Positions 17,701-26,404 of a DNA stretch of 64,000 bases are shown here, piece by piece. Each line of letters starts with the position of its first letter. Position 1 is the stretch's first letter. Position numbers and translations under genes: made by a program. The stretch is from contig NZ_CP060825.1 in assembly GCF_014489615.1 (NCBI RefSeq), positions 7,176,001 to 7,240,000 on the forward strand. The letters are read 5' to 3'. Source of the DNA: Streptomyces genisteinicus (GTDB taxonomy: Bacteria > Actinomycetota > Actinomycetes > Streptomycetales > Streptomycetaceae). The notes beneath the pieces were generated by a model that saw only the letters and a list, made by a program, of their open reading frames with translations, was not told where the DNA came from and searched no databases.

Positions 17701-20700
17701 AACTTCTTCGGCATCGGCGGCCACTCCATGAGCGGCGTACGGCTCGCCAACCGGATCAGGGCCCGCCTCGGCGCCGCCGTCCAGGTGCGCGACCTGCTCC
17801 TCGCCCCCACCCCCGACGCCCTCGCCCGGCACATCGCCGACACCGCCCGGCCGGGCGACCCCGACGACACCGCGACCGCCTCCCGGCCCCGCCCCGTCCC
17901 GCGCGCCGACCGTCCCGCGCGCATCCCGCTCTCCCGCGCACAGCGCAGGCTCTGGTTCATCGACACCCTGGAGGGCCCCAGCGCCTCGTACAACATCCCG
18001 CTCGTCCTGCGCCCCGCCGAACCCCTCGACGCCGGCGCCCTCGCCGGCGCCCTCGCCGACCTCTGCGACCGGCACGAGGTGCTGCGCACCCGCTACCGGG
18101 ACGCCGACGGCGAGCCCTACCAGGAGATCCTGCCCGCGGTCCGGCCCCGGCTCGGCCTGCGGACCGTTCCCGCAAAGGAGCTCGCCACCGCCGTCACCGC
18201 GGCGTCGGCCCACGTCTTCGACCTCGCCGGCGAGACACCCCTGCGGGCCACCCTCGTCGAACCCGACGACGGCAGCGGGCAGGTGCTGGTCCTGCTGGTG
18301 CACCACATCGCCGCCGACGGCTGGTCCACCGGCCCCCTGCTCGCCGACCTCTCCGCCGCCTACCGCGCCCGCGCCGCCGGCCGCGCGCCCGCGTTCGACC
18401 CGCTCCCGGTCCAGTACGCCGACTACGCCCTCTGGCAGCACGACGCCCTCCAGGGCCCGGAGGCCGAGGCCCACCGGGAGTTCTGGCAGACCGCGCTCGC
18501 CGGAGCCCCCGCCGTGATCGACCTGCCCGCCGCCCGCCCCCGCCCCGCGGAGGCGAGCCACCGCGGCGGCCACGCCCCCCTGACGATCGACGCCGCCACC
18601 CACGAGGCGCTGGAGGCCCTCGCCCGCGACCACGGCGCCACGCTCTTCATGGTGCTCCAGGCCGCCCTCGCCGCCGTCCTCACCCGGCACGGCGCCGGCA
18701 CCGACCTGCCGCTCGCCACCATGACCGCCGGCCGCGACGACGAACTCCTCGGCCCCATGGTCGGCTTCTTCGTCAACACCCTCGTGCTGCGCACCGACAC
18801 CTCCGGCGACCCCGCCTTCACCGAACTGCTGCGCCGTGTCCGCGACACCGACCTCGCCGCCTACGCCCACCAGGAACTCCCCTTCGACCGCGTCGTCGAA
18901 CACCTCAACCCGGTCCGCACCACCGCCCACCACCCGCTCGCCCAGATCGTCGTGCAGCTCCACCACGACTACACCCGCGGCGCCCACGGCGCGGACACCG
19001 CACCGGGCCTGTTCCGCGACGACGACTCCGGCCTCCTCACCACCGCCACCACCAAGTTCGACCTCACCTTCGCCCTCACCGACCGGCGGCACGCCGACGG
19101 CGCCCCCGCCGGGCTCACCGGCGGACTGGAGTACGCCGCCGACCTGTTCGACGCCCCCGCCGCCGCGCTGCTCGCCGCCCACCTCGAACGCACCCTGCGC
19201 GCCGCCGCCGACGACGCCCGCGTACGGATCGGCGACGTCCCCCTGCTCACCGCCGCCGACGCCTTCCGGCTGACGGGCGAGTACAACGACACCGCCACCG
19301 TCGTCGCTCGGCAGGGCACGGTGCACGAGCTGTTCGCCCGCCGCGCCGCGCTCGACCCGGACGCGCCCGCGCTGGTCACCGACGACGGGACCGTCACCTG
19401 CGGGGAGCTCGACGCCCGCGCCGACGCGCTCGCCGCCCGGCTCGGCGCCGCGGGCGTACGGCGCGGTCACACCGTCGGGGTCCTGCTGGAACGCGGAGCC
19501 CCCCTCGTGGCCACCGCGCTGGCCGTCCTCAAGTGCGGCGCCGCCTACCTCCCGCTCGACCCCCGGCTCCCCGCCGCCCGGATCGCCCTCATGTGCGAGG
19601 ACGCGGGCGCCGCCCTCGTGGCGACCGACACCGCCCACGCCCCGGACGCCCCCGGCGCCGCCGCCCTCCTCGTCGACGCCCCGGCCGCCGGTGCGGCCGC
19701 CGGCCCGGCGCCCGCCGGACGGCCCGCCCACCCCGACGACCTGATGTACGTCATGTTCACCTCCGGCTCCACCGGACGGCCCAAGGGCGTCGGCGTCACC
19801 CACCGCAACGTCGTCGAACTCGCCGCCGACGGCGACACCGCCCGCGGCGGACCGCACCGGATGCTCGTCCACTCGGCCACCGGCTTCGACGCCTCCGTCT
19901 TCGAGACCTGGGTCCCGCTGCTCGGCGGCGGCTGCCTGGTCGTCATGCGCGGCGACGGCACCGACCTCGCCGAGACCGCCCGCACCGTCCGCGAACACGG
20001 CGTCACCTGCGCCTACTTCACCGTCGGCCTGTTCCACGTCATGGCCGACGAGGGGCTGGACACACTGCGGCTGCTGCGCGAGGTGTGGACCGGCGGCGAC
20101 GTCGCCTCCCCGGCCGCCGTGCAGCGCGTCCTCACCCACTGCCCCGACACCGTCCTCGTCCACTCCTACGGCCCGACCGAGACCACGTTCGCCTCCCACA
20201 ACCAGTGGTTCACCACCGGCGAGCGCACCCTGCGCGGCGCGGGCCTCCACCTCGGCCGGCCGATGGACAACACCCGCAGCCACGTCCTCGACGCGGCCCT
20301 GCGCCCGGTGCCACCGGGCGTCCCCGGCGAGCTCTACATCGCCGGCGCCCACGTCGCCCGCGGCTACCTCGGCCGCCCCGGCCTCACCGCCGAACGGTTC
20401 GTCCCCGACCCCTTCGAGGCCGACGGCAGCCGCATGTACCGCACCGGCGACCGGGTGCTGTGGACCGCGGACGGCGAACTCCGCTTCCTGGGCCGCGCCG
20501 ACGGCCAGGTCAAACTGCGCGGCGTGCGCATCGAACCGGGCGAGGTCGAGCGCGTCCTGGCCGCTCACCCCGCGGTCGGCCAGGCACTCGTCGTCGTCCG
20601 CGAGGTCCGGCCCGGCGACAAGGCCCTCGTCGCCTACGCCGTGCCCCGCGCGGAGGACACCGTGACCGAGGCCGAACTCCTCGCCGAGGCCCGCGCCCAC

Positions 20701-21840
20701 CTGCCCGAACACCTGGTGCCCGCCGCCGTCGTGGTCCTCGGCGCCCTGCCGCTCACCGTCAACGGCAAGCCCGACCGCGCCGCCCTGCCCGCCCCGGACA
20801 GGCCCGCCGCCGCCCCCGGCGGCCGGGCGGCGCGCAACGCGCGGGAGGAGGTGCTCTGCGCCCTCTTCGCCGAGGTCCTCGGCGTGCCCCGGGTCGGCAT
20901 CGACGACAACTTCTTCACCCTGGGCGGCCACTCGCTCCTCGGCGTACGCCTGGTCAGCCGCATCCGGCGCGTGCTGGGCGTCGAACGCACCGTCCGCGAC
21001 CTGTTCCGCTCGCCCACCCCGGCCGGCCTCCTCGGGGCACAGGACGACACCGGCGCCGCCGCCTTCGGGGTGCTGCTGCCGCTCAGCCCGCGCGGCGCCG
21101 CCCGCCCGCTGTTCTGCGTCCACCCCGGCACCGGCGTCGGCTGGGCCTACGCCGGCCTCGCCCGCCACCTCGGCCCGGACCAGCCGCTCTACGCCCTCCA
21201 GGCCCGCAGCCTCGGCGACCCCGGCCACCGGCCGCGCAGCGTCGAGGAGATGGCCGACACCTACCTGGAGCGCATCCGCGAGGTCCAGCCCTGGGGCCCC
21301 TACCGGCTGCTCGGCTGGTCCTTCGGCGGCCTCGTCGCCCACACCATGGCGGTCCGCCTGAGGGAGGCCGGCGAGCAGGTGGAACTCCTGGCCCTGATGG
21401 ACGTCCACCAGACCGGGCCCGGCAGCGTCCGGGTCCTGCCGCCCGAGGAGAGCGCCCCGCCCGGACGGCACGAACCCGCCGCGGACCTCGCCGAGGCCAT
21501 GGAGCGCGCCCGCCGGGAGGACCCCGTGCTGGCCGGATTCTCCGCACCGGAACTCCGCGCCGTACTGCGCGCCTCCCGGACCCACGCGGAGCTGATGTCG
21601 CGTCATGTGCCGCGCGTCGCCGACACCGACGTGCTGTTCTTCACCGCCCGCCGCCCCGGCGAGCCCGAAGGCGCCCTCGCCGCCACCTGGATTCCCTTCA
21701 CCGAGGGCACCGTAGAGAACCGGACCCTGGAATGCGGCCATCTGGAAATGGCCCGACCGGAACCACTCGAAATCATCGGAAGAATCGTCTCGGAGAAAAT
21801 CTCCGCACTGCAGAAGAAGGAAATGAGGAGTCAGTCATGA
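14701..21840 (+). CDS. NRPS A-C-T-C-A-T-TE with terminal thioesterase
   Basis: Start ATG follows GGAGGAACTCGGC. Order in 2379 residues: A1 (25-485), C (496-930, HHVAGDG), T (980-1047, GGHSMSG), C (1074-1510, HHIAADG), A2 (1540-2030), T (2045-2115, GGHSLLG), TE (2123-2370, nucleophile elbow GWSFGG near 2204). A1 is joined to the C domain with no carrier between, so it must load another T. Its A3 motif is TSGSTGTPNG, Asn replacing the usual Lys at residue 158, though the A10 Lys (SGKINRK) is kept. Pocket readings are D-A-Q-D-I-Y-A-V-V-K for A1 and D-A-F-Y-W-G-S-F-A-K for A2; I cannot assign either. The TE makes this the likely release protein. ATGA overlap with the MbtH gene. Confidence 0.93.
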   Translation: MPPSGTDDLLDGGPSPEPAPPVLDLIGRQVRTRPGATALVHGDTSLTYAGLDAAVRARAASLTAEGAGPGRLVALHRPRGVEAIVGLLAVLSTGAAYLPLDVNAPDARNEAILKDACGPAAPAPAEVARRGEAVLDGPGAGEGAAYVIYTSGSTGTPNGVVVAHDSLAHFIAGATPAYGIGPDARVLQFSPLHFDASIQEIFTTLGAGGTLVLRTDDMLDVGELLDGCARHGVTLLDLPAAYWHELVYVLATGSARLPDTLRTVIIYGEAALPERIAQWRALAGERVRLLNAYGPTETTVVATVADLTRHEPGPVPIGRPLPGVRAAVVGGELWLLGGGLTRGYLHRPELNARRFTELGGERAYRTGDLVTIGEDRQILYHGRLDDEVKIGGQRIDPAAVDSVLAGHPAVREAAVVAQQDADGVKRLVAFTVTEGGTAPDELRDWVRDRMPAAAVPSVALVVALPRTTSGKINRKVLRTADPRLPVVHEEPVPAPDRVPLSHAQRRLWLVGQLDGPSAAYNMPVVLDLEAVPDRAALAAAVTDLAERHEVLRTVFPAPDDAPYQHVLAPGAVRLRTVECPAGELRDRVARFTAETFDLSRELPLRAALFIADDGRGATLAVLLHHVAGDGWSLGPMMNDLSAAYRARAAGHAPAFDPLPVQYADYTLWQNDVLGDAADPESVVARGLAHWRTALDGLPAETDLPLDRSRPADRTHTGGLVTTDLAADVHARLVRLAEDHDASVLMVLQAALGLALRAAGAGDRVALGTPVAGREDEALDDLVGFFVNTLVLPTDTSGDPAFTELLRRVRDTDLAAFAHQGIPFDLLVEHLSPPRAPGLHPLFQVMLTLRTGTADEESFRLGGIDGRFAGEGPATTKFDLTAACTELRGGDGAPAGLRLALEYARDVLDEDVPRILLAALERALRAAADDARAPVRDTDLVPDADRRALDTRRTRAAERAADREAEAAAARGAHGPAAPHTDTLCVMFAEALGLDRVGPHENFFGIGGHSMSGVRLANRIRARLGAAVQVRDLLLAPTPDALARHIADTARPGDPDDTATASRPRPVPRADRPARIPLSRAQRRLWFIDTLEGPSASYNIPLVLRPAEPLDAGALAGALADLCDRHEVLRTRYRDADGEPYQEILPAVRPRLGLRTVPAKELATAVTAASAHVFDLAGETPLRATLVEPDDGSGQVLVLLVHHIAADGWSTGPLLADLSAAYRARAAGRAPAFDPLPVQYADYALWQHDALQGPEAEAHREFWQTALAGAPAVIDLPAARPRPAEASHRGGHAPLTIDAATHEALEALARDHGATLFMVLQAALAAVLTRHGAGTDLPLATMTAGRDDELLGPMVGFFVNTLVLRTDTSGDPAFTELLRRVRDTDLAAYAHQELPFDRVVEHLNPVRTTAHHPLAQIVVQLHHDYTRGAHGADTAPGLFRDDDSGLLTTATTKFDLTFALTDRRHADGAPAGLTGGLEYAADLFDAPAAALLAAHLERTLRAAADDARVRIGDVPLLTAADAFRLTGEYNDTATVVARQGTVHELFARRAALDPDAPALVTDDGTVTCGELDARADALAARLGAAGVRRGHTVGVLLERGAPLVATALAVLKCGAAYLPLDPRLPAARIALMCEDAGAALVATDTAHAPDAPGAAALLVDAPAAGAAAGPAPAGRPAHPDDLMYVMFTSGSTGRPKGVGVTHRNVVELAADGDTARGGPHRMLVHSATGFDASVFETWVPLLGGGCLVVMRGDGTDLAETARTVREHGVTCAYFTVGLFHVMADEGLDTLRLLREVWTGGDVASPAAVQRVLTHCPDTVLVHSYGPTETTFASHNQWFTTGERTLRGAGLHLGRPMDNTRSHVLDAALRPVPPGVPGELYIAGAHVARGYLGRPGLTAERFVPDPFEADGSRMYRTGDRVLWTADGELRFLGRADGQVKLRGVRIEPGEVERVLAAHPAVGQALVVVREVRPGDKALVAYAVPRAEDTVTEAELLAEARAHLPEHLVPAAVVVLGALPLTVNGKPDRAALPAPDRPAAAPGGRAARNAREEVLCALFAEVLGVPRVGIDDNFFTLGGHSLLGVRLVSRIRRVLGVERTVRDLFRSPTPAGLLGAQDDTGAAAFGVLLPLSPRGAARPLFCVHPGTGVGWAYAGLARHLGPDQPLYALQARSLGDPGHRPRSVEEMADTYLERIREVQPWGPYRLLGWSFGGLVAHTMAVRLREAGEQVELLALMDVHQTGPGSVRVLPPEESAPPGRHEPAADLAEAMERARREDPVLAGFSAPELRAVLRASRTHAELMSRHVPRVADTDVLFFTARRPGEPEGALAATWIPFTEGTVENRTLECGHLEMARPEPLEIIGRIVSEKISALQKKEMRSQS

Positions 21841-22052
21841 GCGAGTCCGTCAACCCGTTCGACAATTCCGAGGGTGTTTTCCACGTCGTCGTGAACGACG
21901 AAGGCCAGCACGCACTGTGGCCCGAATTCGCCGACATTCCGGCCGGCTGGAACGCCGTCTGGGGGCCGGGCGCGCGGACCGAGGCCCTCGAATACATCAC
22001 CGTCAACTGGACCGACATCCGCCCGCGCAGCCTCGTCGCCCAGTACGCCTGA
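21837..22052 (+). CDS. MbtH-like NRPS accessory protein
   Basis: A 71-residue protein with the full family pattern: NPFDN, FHVVVNDEGQHALWP, IPAGW, then NWTDIRPRSLV. MbtH-like proteins bind adenylation domains and are often needed for their folding or activity. It overlaps the upstream NRPS by four bases and has GAGGAG upstream, so it is made together with that synthetase. Confidence 0.96.
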   Translation: MSESVNPFDNSEGVFHVVVNDEGQHALWPEFADIPAGWNAVWGPGARTEALEYITVNWTDIRPRSLVAQYA

Positions 22053-22084
22053 CACCCCGTCCGCCCCGGCGGACGGCCCGCAAG

Positions 22085-22127
22085 AAAGGCGCCGCGCCCC
22101 GCATCCACGCGGGGCGCGGCGCCTTTT
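22085..22127. terminator. Strong intrinsic terminator
   Basis: The stem AAAGGCGCCGCGCCCCGC / GCGGGGCGCGGCGCCTTTT has a 6-base loop (ATCCAC) and ends in a short T-tract. It follows the MbtH gene by about 30 bases and separates the NRPS operon from the glutamate mutase operon. The A-tract at the other end makes it potentially bidirectional. Confidence 0.9.
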
Positions 22128-22226
22128 CCGTTTTCCCTTCGCCGCCTCGCCGGCTGATCAAAGTGCCGGTCGTTGCTGCCGCTCGTACTTCCCCTTCCTG
22201 CCCTGTGCGAATTCTATTCTTCAGGC

Positions 22227-22637
22227 ATGAAGATTCTCCTGAGCGGAACCGCGTCGGATTCCCACACCTGGAATCTCGTGTTTCTCCGCCTGTTCCTCGA
22301 GGAGCAGGGGCACGAGGTGGTCGGGCTCGGCCCCTGCGTCGACGCCGAGCTGCTCGCCGCGGGGTGCCTGGGGCACCGGCCCGACATGGTGGTGCTCAGC
22401 AGCGTCAACGGACACGGCTACCGCGACGGGCTCGCCGCCGTCCGCCGGCTGCGCGCCGAACCCGCGCTCGCCGGACTCCCCGTCGTCCTCGGGGGCAAGC
22501 TCGGCATCGCCGGCCACCGCCAGGAGACCGAGGTCACCGCGCTGACCGAGGCCGGCTGCGACGCCGTCCTCGGCGAGGACCTGGACGCCCTGCGCGGATT
22601 CCTCGCCGCCCGTGCCCGCAGGGAGGTGCCGGCTTGA
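22227..22637 (+). CDS. glmS: Glutamate mutase (methylaspartate mutase) small, B12-binding subunit
   Basis: The 136-residue product fits the sigma subunit of glutamate mutase, which binds adenosylcobalamin and, with the epsilon subunit, converts L-Glu to (2S,3S)-3-methyl-Asp. The B12 site is visible as ASDSHTWN (D-x-H axial-ligand motif), SSVNGHGY and the LGGKLGI loop. The usual Gly after the His is replaced (H-T-W-N). Mutases of this type supply 3-methyl-Asp for peptide antibiotics such as friulimicin. No clear ribosome-binding site precedes the ATG; a possible -10 hexamer TATTCT (22215-22220) lies only 6 bases upstream, so the mRNA may be leaderless. Coupled to the next gene (TTGA). Confidence 0.88.
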   Translation: MKILLSGTASDSHTWNLVFLRLFLEEQGHEVVGLGPCVDAELLAAGCLGHRPDMVVLSSVNGHGYRDGLAAVRRLRAEPALAGLPVVLGGKLGIAGHRQETEVTALTEAGCDAVLGEDLDALRGFLAARARREVPA

Positions 22638-23962
22638 CCGCCCACGTCCCGACCTTCGGCGGATTCGTCGCAGCCTCCGCGGCGGCCGGCCGGCTCGTCG
22701 TCCAGCCCCGCATGGGCTTCGGCGACCCGGACCGGATGCGTGCCGGTCTCGGCCGCACCAAGGCCGCCACCGCGCGCACCGCGGGCACCCTGACGGTCGA
22801 CAGCTACACCCGTGTCAACGACCTGGCCGGCGCACTCGCGGCGGTCCGAGAGGGCACCGGCCTCAACGGCTACCCGATCGCCACCCACTCCCCGGACACC
22901 ACCCGCGAGGTCCTCGACGGCCTGTACGGCGCCGACTTCCCCGTGCAGGTCCGGCACGGTTCCGCCCGGCCCGATGCCATCATCCGCGCCCTCGCCGCCG
23001 CCGGCCTCGACGCCACCGAGGGCGGCCCCGTCTCCTACTGCCTGCCCTACGGCCGGACCCCGCTGCGCGACTCGGTCGCGGCGTGGGAACGCGCCTGCGA
23101 GCTCCTCGCCGAGGGCGCCCGGCCCGGAGCCGTTCCCCATCTGGAGAGCTTCGGCGGCTGCCTGCTCGGCCAACTGTGCCCGCCCGGACTGCTGGTGGCG
23201 ATGAGCGTCCTGGAATGCGTCTTCTTCGCCCGGCACGGGCTGCGCAGCGTCTCCCTCAGCTACGCCCAGCAGACCGATGCCGTGCAGGACGAGGAGGCGC
23301 TGCGCGCCCTGCACCGGCTGGCCGGAGAGTTCCTGCCCGCGGGGGTGGACCACCACGTCGTGCTCTACACGTACATGGGCGTCTTCCCCCACACCGAGCG
23401 CGGCGCGACCCGCCTGCTGGAGGCCTCCGCACGGCTCGCGATCCGCTCCGGCGCGGGCCGTCTCATCGTCAAGACCGCGGCCGAGGCCCACCGCATCCCC
23501 ACCGTCGAGGAGAATGTCCGCGCCCTGGAGACCGCCGCCGCGGCGGCGGCCCTCGCCGGACCTCCGGAACCCCTCGCGGCCGACCCCGACGGGGAGGTCT
23601 ACCAGGAGGCCCGCACCCTCGTCGAGACCGTCCTCGGTCTCCACCCGGACCTCTCCCGCGCGCTGAACGAAGCCTTCGCCCGAGGGCTGCTCGACGTGCC
23701 CTTCTGCCTCCATCCCGACAACGCGGGCCGTTCGCTCGGCTTCATCGACCCGGGTGGACGCCTCCGCTGGGCGCGCACCGGCGCGATGCCGATCCGCGCC
23801 GATCCCGCGGCCGGCGCGGCACCCCTCACCTCCTCGGGCCTGATCGCCGCTCTGTGGCACGTCGCAGGCCGCTACGACCTTCCCGGGGACGACGATGCCC
23901 CGGGGGAGGACGAGGGCGGCGGCCGCCGCGAACGGCCGGTTGTCGCCCCGCTCACCGTCTGA
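22634..23962 (+). CDS. glmE: Glutamate mutase (methylaspartate mutase) large catalytic subunit
   Basis: This 442-residue protein starts at TTG, overlapping the small-subunit stop, with GGGAGG upstream. It has family segments QPRMGFG, LTVDSYTRVND, LNGYPIATH, QVRHGSARPDA, EGGPVSYCLPYGRTPL and a TIM-barrel layout. The length agrees with known epsilon subunits (~430-480). It supplies the barrel in which the B12 radical chemistry takes place. The C-terminus ends in an acidic/basic tail absent from many relatives. With the small subunit it should make 3-methyl-L-aspartate for the neighbouring NRPS. Confidence 0.92.
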   Translation: MTAHVPTFGGFVAASAAAGRLVVQPRMGFGDPDRMRAGLGRTKAATARTAGTLTVDSYTRVNDLAGALAAVREGTGLNGYPIATHSPDTTREVLDGLYGADFPVQVRHGSARPDAIIRALAAAGLDATEGGPVSYCLPYGRTPLRDSVAAWERACELLAEGARPGAVPHLESFGGCLLGQLCPPGLLVAMSVLECVFFARHGLRSVSLSYAQQTDAVQDEEALRALHRLAGEFLPAGVDHHVVLYTYMGVFPHTERGATRLLEASARLAIRSGAGRLIVKTAAEAHRIPTVEENVRALETAAAAAALAGPPEPLAADPDGEVYQEARTLVETVLGLHPDLSRALNEAFARGLLDVPFCLHPDNAGRSLGFIDPGGRLRWARTGAMPIRADPAAGAAPLTSSGLIAALWHVAGRYDLPGDDDAPGEDEGGGRRERPVVAPLTV

Positions 23963-24095
23963 TCGTCCGCCGTCCCGGGCCGGTGCGCCCCGCCTCCCCG
24001 GTCCCGGCGGCGCCTCGCCCCACCGTCCGTCCCGTCCGTCCCGCCGCCCCACCCGCCCGGTCGGCCACCCGCCCGTCCCGAACAGGAGCCCCGCC

Positions 24096-25100
24096 ATGGA
24101 CCAGCCCCAGCCCACCACCGCGCCGGCCACGCCGCCCCCGCTCGGCGAACACCTGCGCTCGCCCCGGCTGCGCGCCGCCATGACCGTCCAGCAGGAGGTC
24201 CTGCAGGCGGCCCGCGACTATCTGCGCGGCCAGGCGTTCACCGAGCTGCTGCCCCCGCTGGTCGGCCCCGTCACCGACCCCGGCGGGCGCGGCGCCAAGG
24301 CCCTCGACGTCGACTACTACGGCCACCCGTACAAGCTGATGACCAGCGCCATCCTCTACAAGCAGGCGTCCCTCCACGGCTTCCCCCGGCTGTTCTACAT
24401 CGCCCCCAACGTCCGCGTGGAGCCGGAGGAGACCGCCGGCACCGGCCGCCACCTGGTCGAGTTCCACCAGATCGACGTGGAGATCGCCGGTGCGAGCCGC
24501 GAGGACGCCCAGGAGATCGCGGCCGGCCTCCTCACCCACGTCACCGAGCACGTGTGGACCGCCGTCCCCGACGTCCTCACCGGACTCGGCCGCGACGAGG
24601 CCGACTTCGCGGACATCCGCGCGGGCAAGTACGACGTCCACACCCACGCCGAGGCCGTCGCCCGCCTCGTCGCCGCCGGTCACCCGCAGAACCCCGACGG
24701 CGAGATCGACTGGGCCGGCGAACGGCTCCTCTCGCTGGAGACCGACCGCGCCTTCTTCGTCGACGACTACCCCAAGGGCTCCCGCGGCTTCTACGACCGC
24801 GAGGACCCCGACAACCCCGGTGTGCTGCGCAACTTCGACCTCATCGCCCCGCACGGATTCGGCGAGCTCGTCTCCGGCAGCGAGCGCGAGGCCGACTACG
24901 CCACCATCGTGACCCGCATGCGGGAGAGCGGCGAGAACCCGGCCAAGTACGCGTGGTACCTCAAGGAGGCACGCGACGGCATCCCCGCCAGCGCGGGCTT
25001 CGGCATGGGCCTCCAGCGCCTGGTGCGCTTCCTGACCGGCCTCGACGCCCTCTGGCAGGTCTCCGCCTACCCGAAGCTCCCCGGGGTGGTGGCCCCGTGA
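24096..25100 (+). CDS. AsnRS-like class II synthetase catalytic domain without anticodon-binding domain
   Basis: A 334-residue protein resembling only the catalytic core of asparaginyl/aspartyl-tRNA synthetase. Class II motif 2 is seen in NVRVEPEETAGTGRHLVEFH, and motif 3 in GFGMGLQRLVRFLTGL. The N-terminal OB-fold that reads tRNA is missing (full AsnRS is ~430-450 residues). Truncated AsnRS paralogs in archaea act as asparagine synthetases, activating Asp as an adenylate and transferring ammonia. Directly after glutamate mutase, it may amidate or otherwise activate 3-methyl-Asp; this is inference. ATG with AGGAG upstream; GTGA overlap with the next gene. Confidence 0.82.
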   Translation: MDQPQPTTAPATPPPLGEHLRSPRLRAAMTVQQEVLQAARDYLRGQAFTELLPPLVGPVTDPGGRGAKALDVDYYGHPYKLMTSAILYKQASLHGFPRLFYIAPNVRVEPEETAGTGRHLVEFHQIDVEIAGASREDAQEIAAGLLTHVTEHVWTAVPDVLTGLGRDEADFADIRAGKYDVHTHAEAVARLVAAGHPQNPDGEIDWAGERLLSLETDRAFFVDDYPKGSRGFYDREDPDNPGVLRNFDLIAPHGFGELVSGSEREADYATIVTRMRESGENPAKYAWYLKEARDGIPASAGFGMGLQRLVRFLTGLDALWQVSAYPKLPGVVAP

Positions 25101-26404
25101 CCTCCCTCAGCGCTCCCGGCTTCCCCGAGGACGCGGTCCGGGCCCGGGCCCGCGGCGGCACCGCCGCCGTCTTCCCCGACCCCGCCGGATACGGCACCCG
25201 CCTCTACGGACCCACGGCGGCCACCGCGGCCGACGCACTCGACCGGGCCCGGATCGTGCCGCCGGTCTTCATGCCCGAACGCCTCGAGAAGCTCATCGAC
25301 CTCGCCCGCGAGCCGGAGTTCTCCGACGTCGACCTCACCACCGGGGTCGGCGGCTTCACCGCCCGGCTCCCGCTCTACCTCTCCGCGTTCGGCTCCACCC
25401 GGGCCGGCAGCGGCGACCTCGCCGTGCACGCCGCCCGCCAGGCCGCCCGCCTCGGCATCCCCATGGTCATCGGCGAGAACATGGTGCCCGTCCACGGCTA
25501 CCGCCGCTCCGGCGACGCGGTGCGCTCGGTGCTCCGCGCCCGCGTCGAGAGCTACCTGGAGGAGGTCCCCGACGGCTTCGGCGGGATCGTCGTCCAGCAG
25601 TCCACCGAGGACGCCGACTCGGAGGTGTGGAACCTCCTCTACAGCGACCCGGCCTTCCGCCCGCTGCTGGAGTCCGGACGCCTCGCCTTCGAGCTGAAGA
25701 CCGGCCAGGGAGCCAAACCCGGCCTCGGCGGCATGACCGTCGTCGGCCGGGCCGAGGCCGAACAGCTGGCCCGCCGCTTCACCGTCGCCGACGTCTTCGG
25801 CGAGGACAGCGGCCACCGGCTGCGCTGCGCCACCCCCGGCACGTTCACCGACGAGATCCTGCGCCAGCAGCTCCGCTTCATGCGCAACAACTTCCCCAAG
25901 GCGCGCACCTGGGTGAAGTTCCACCCCGGGCGGGATGTCGACCGGGCCGCCCGCACGGCCTGGGCCGCCGGGGCCGACGCCGTCACCGTCGACGGGGCCG
26001 AAGGCGGCACCGGATGGGCACCCGGCGTCTTCCTCGACCAGGTCGGCCTGCCGCTCGCCGAGTGCCTGCGCCGCATCGGCAGCCCGGACGGATGCCTGCT
26101 GGCCGGCGGGGGCATGTGGGAGGGCGGCCGGGCCCTGCGCGCGCTCGCGCTCGGCGCCCGCGCGGTGGGTCTCGGCCGGGCCGCGCTCGTCGCGGTCGAC
26201 GAGGACCCCGACCACGGGCTGGAACGCCTCGCCGACGCCCTCGCCCTCGAACTGCGCCTGCTCGTCAGCGCACTCGGCAAGTACGCCGCCGGAGCGCTCG
26301 GCCCCGAGGACCTGTGGTGGCCCGACGGCCCCGCCGCCCCCGCGCACCCGACGGCCGACGCCGCACCCCGGGACGCCGCACGGCCGGCCGGGGGCGTCGC
26401 GTGA
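25097..26404 (+). CDS. FMN-binding glutamate synthase-like protein
   Basis: This 435-residue product resembles the central FMN barrel of glutamate synthase, including KTGQGAKPGLGGM and DGAEGGTGWAP, which line the flavin and 2-oxo acid site. It has no N-terminal glutaminase domain, and I see no clustered Cys triad for the 3Fe-4S centre. Stand-alone relatives are mostly uncharacterised. Coupling to glutamate mutase and an AsnRS-like enzyme suggests handling of ammonia or of a Glu/Asp-type substrate: it could form an amino group from an oxo acid or pass ammonia to the ligase. The family is clear; the reaction is not known. Confidence 0.8.
   Translation: MTSLSAPGFPEDAVRARARGGTAAVFPDPAGYGTRLYGPTAATAADALDRARIVPPVFMPERLEKLIDLAREPEFSDVDLTTGVGGFTARLPLYLSAFGSTRAGSGDLAVHAARQAARLGIPMVIGENMVPVHGYRRSGDAVRSVLRARVESYLEEVPDGFGGIVVQQSTEDADSEVWNLLYSDPAFRPLLESGRLAFELKTGQGAKPGLGGMTVVGRAEAEQLARRFTVADVFGEDSGHRLRCATPGTFTDEILRQQLRFMRNNFPKARTWVKFHPGRDVDRAARTAWAAGADAVTVDGAEGGTGWAPGVFLDQVGLPLAECLRRIGSPDGCLLAGGGMWEGGRALRALALGARAVGLGRAALVAVDEDPDHGLERLADALALELRLLVSALGKYAAGALGPEDLWWPDGPAAPAHPTADAAPRDAARPAGGVA

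Noticed and set aside
14683..21741. Very long minus-strand open frame opposite the large NRPS (and similar ones opposite other genes, e.g. 353-3223 and 7152-10790)
   Set aside because: High GC leaves antisense frames open. The products are low-complexity Gly/Ala/Val/Arg sequences without domains, whereas the plus-strand frame has full NRPS motifs.
22215..22220. TATTCT as a certain promoter for glutamate mutase
   Set aside because: No acceptable -35 hexamer at the right distance was seen, so it is mentioned only as a possibility.
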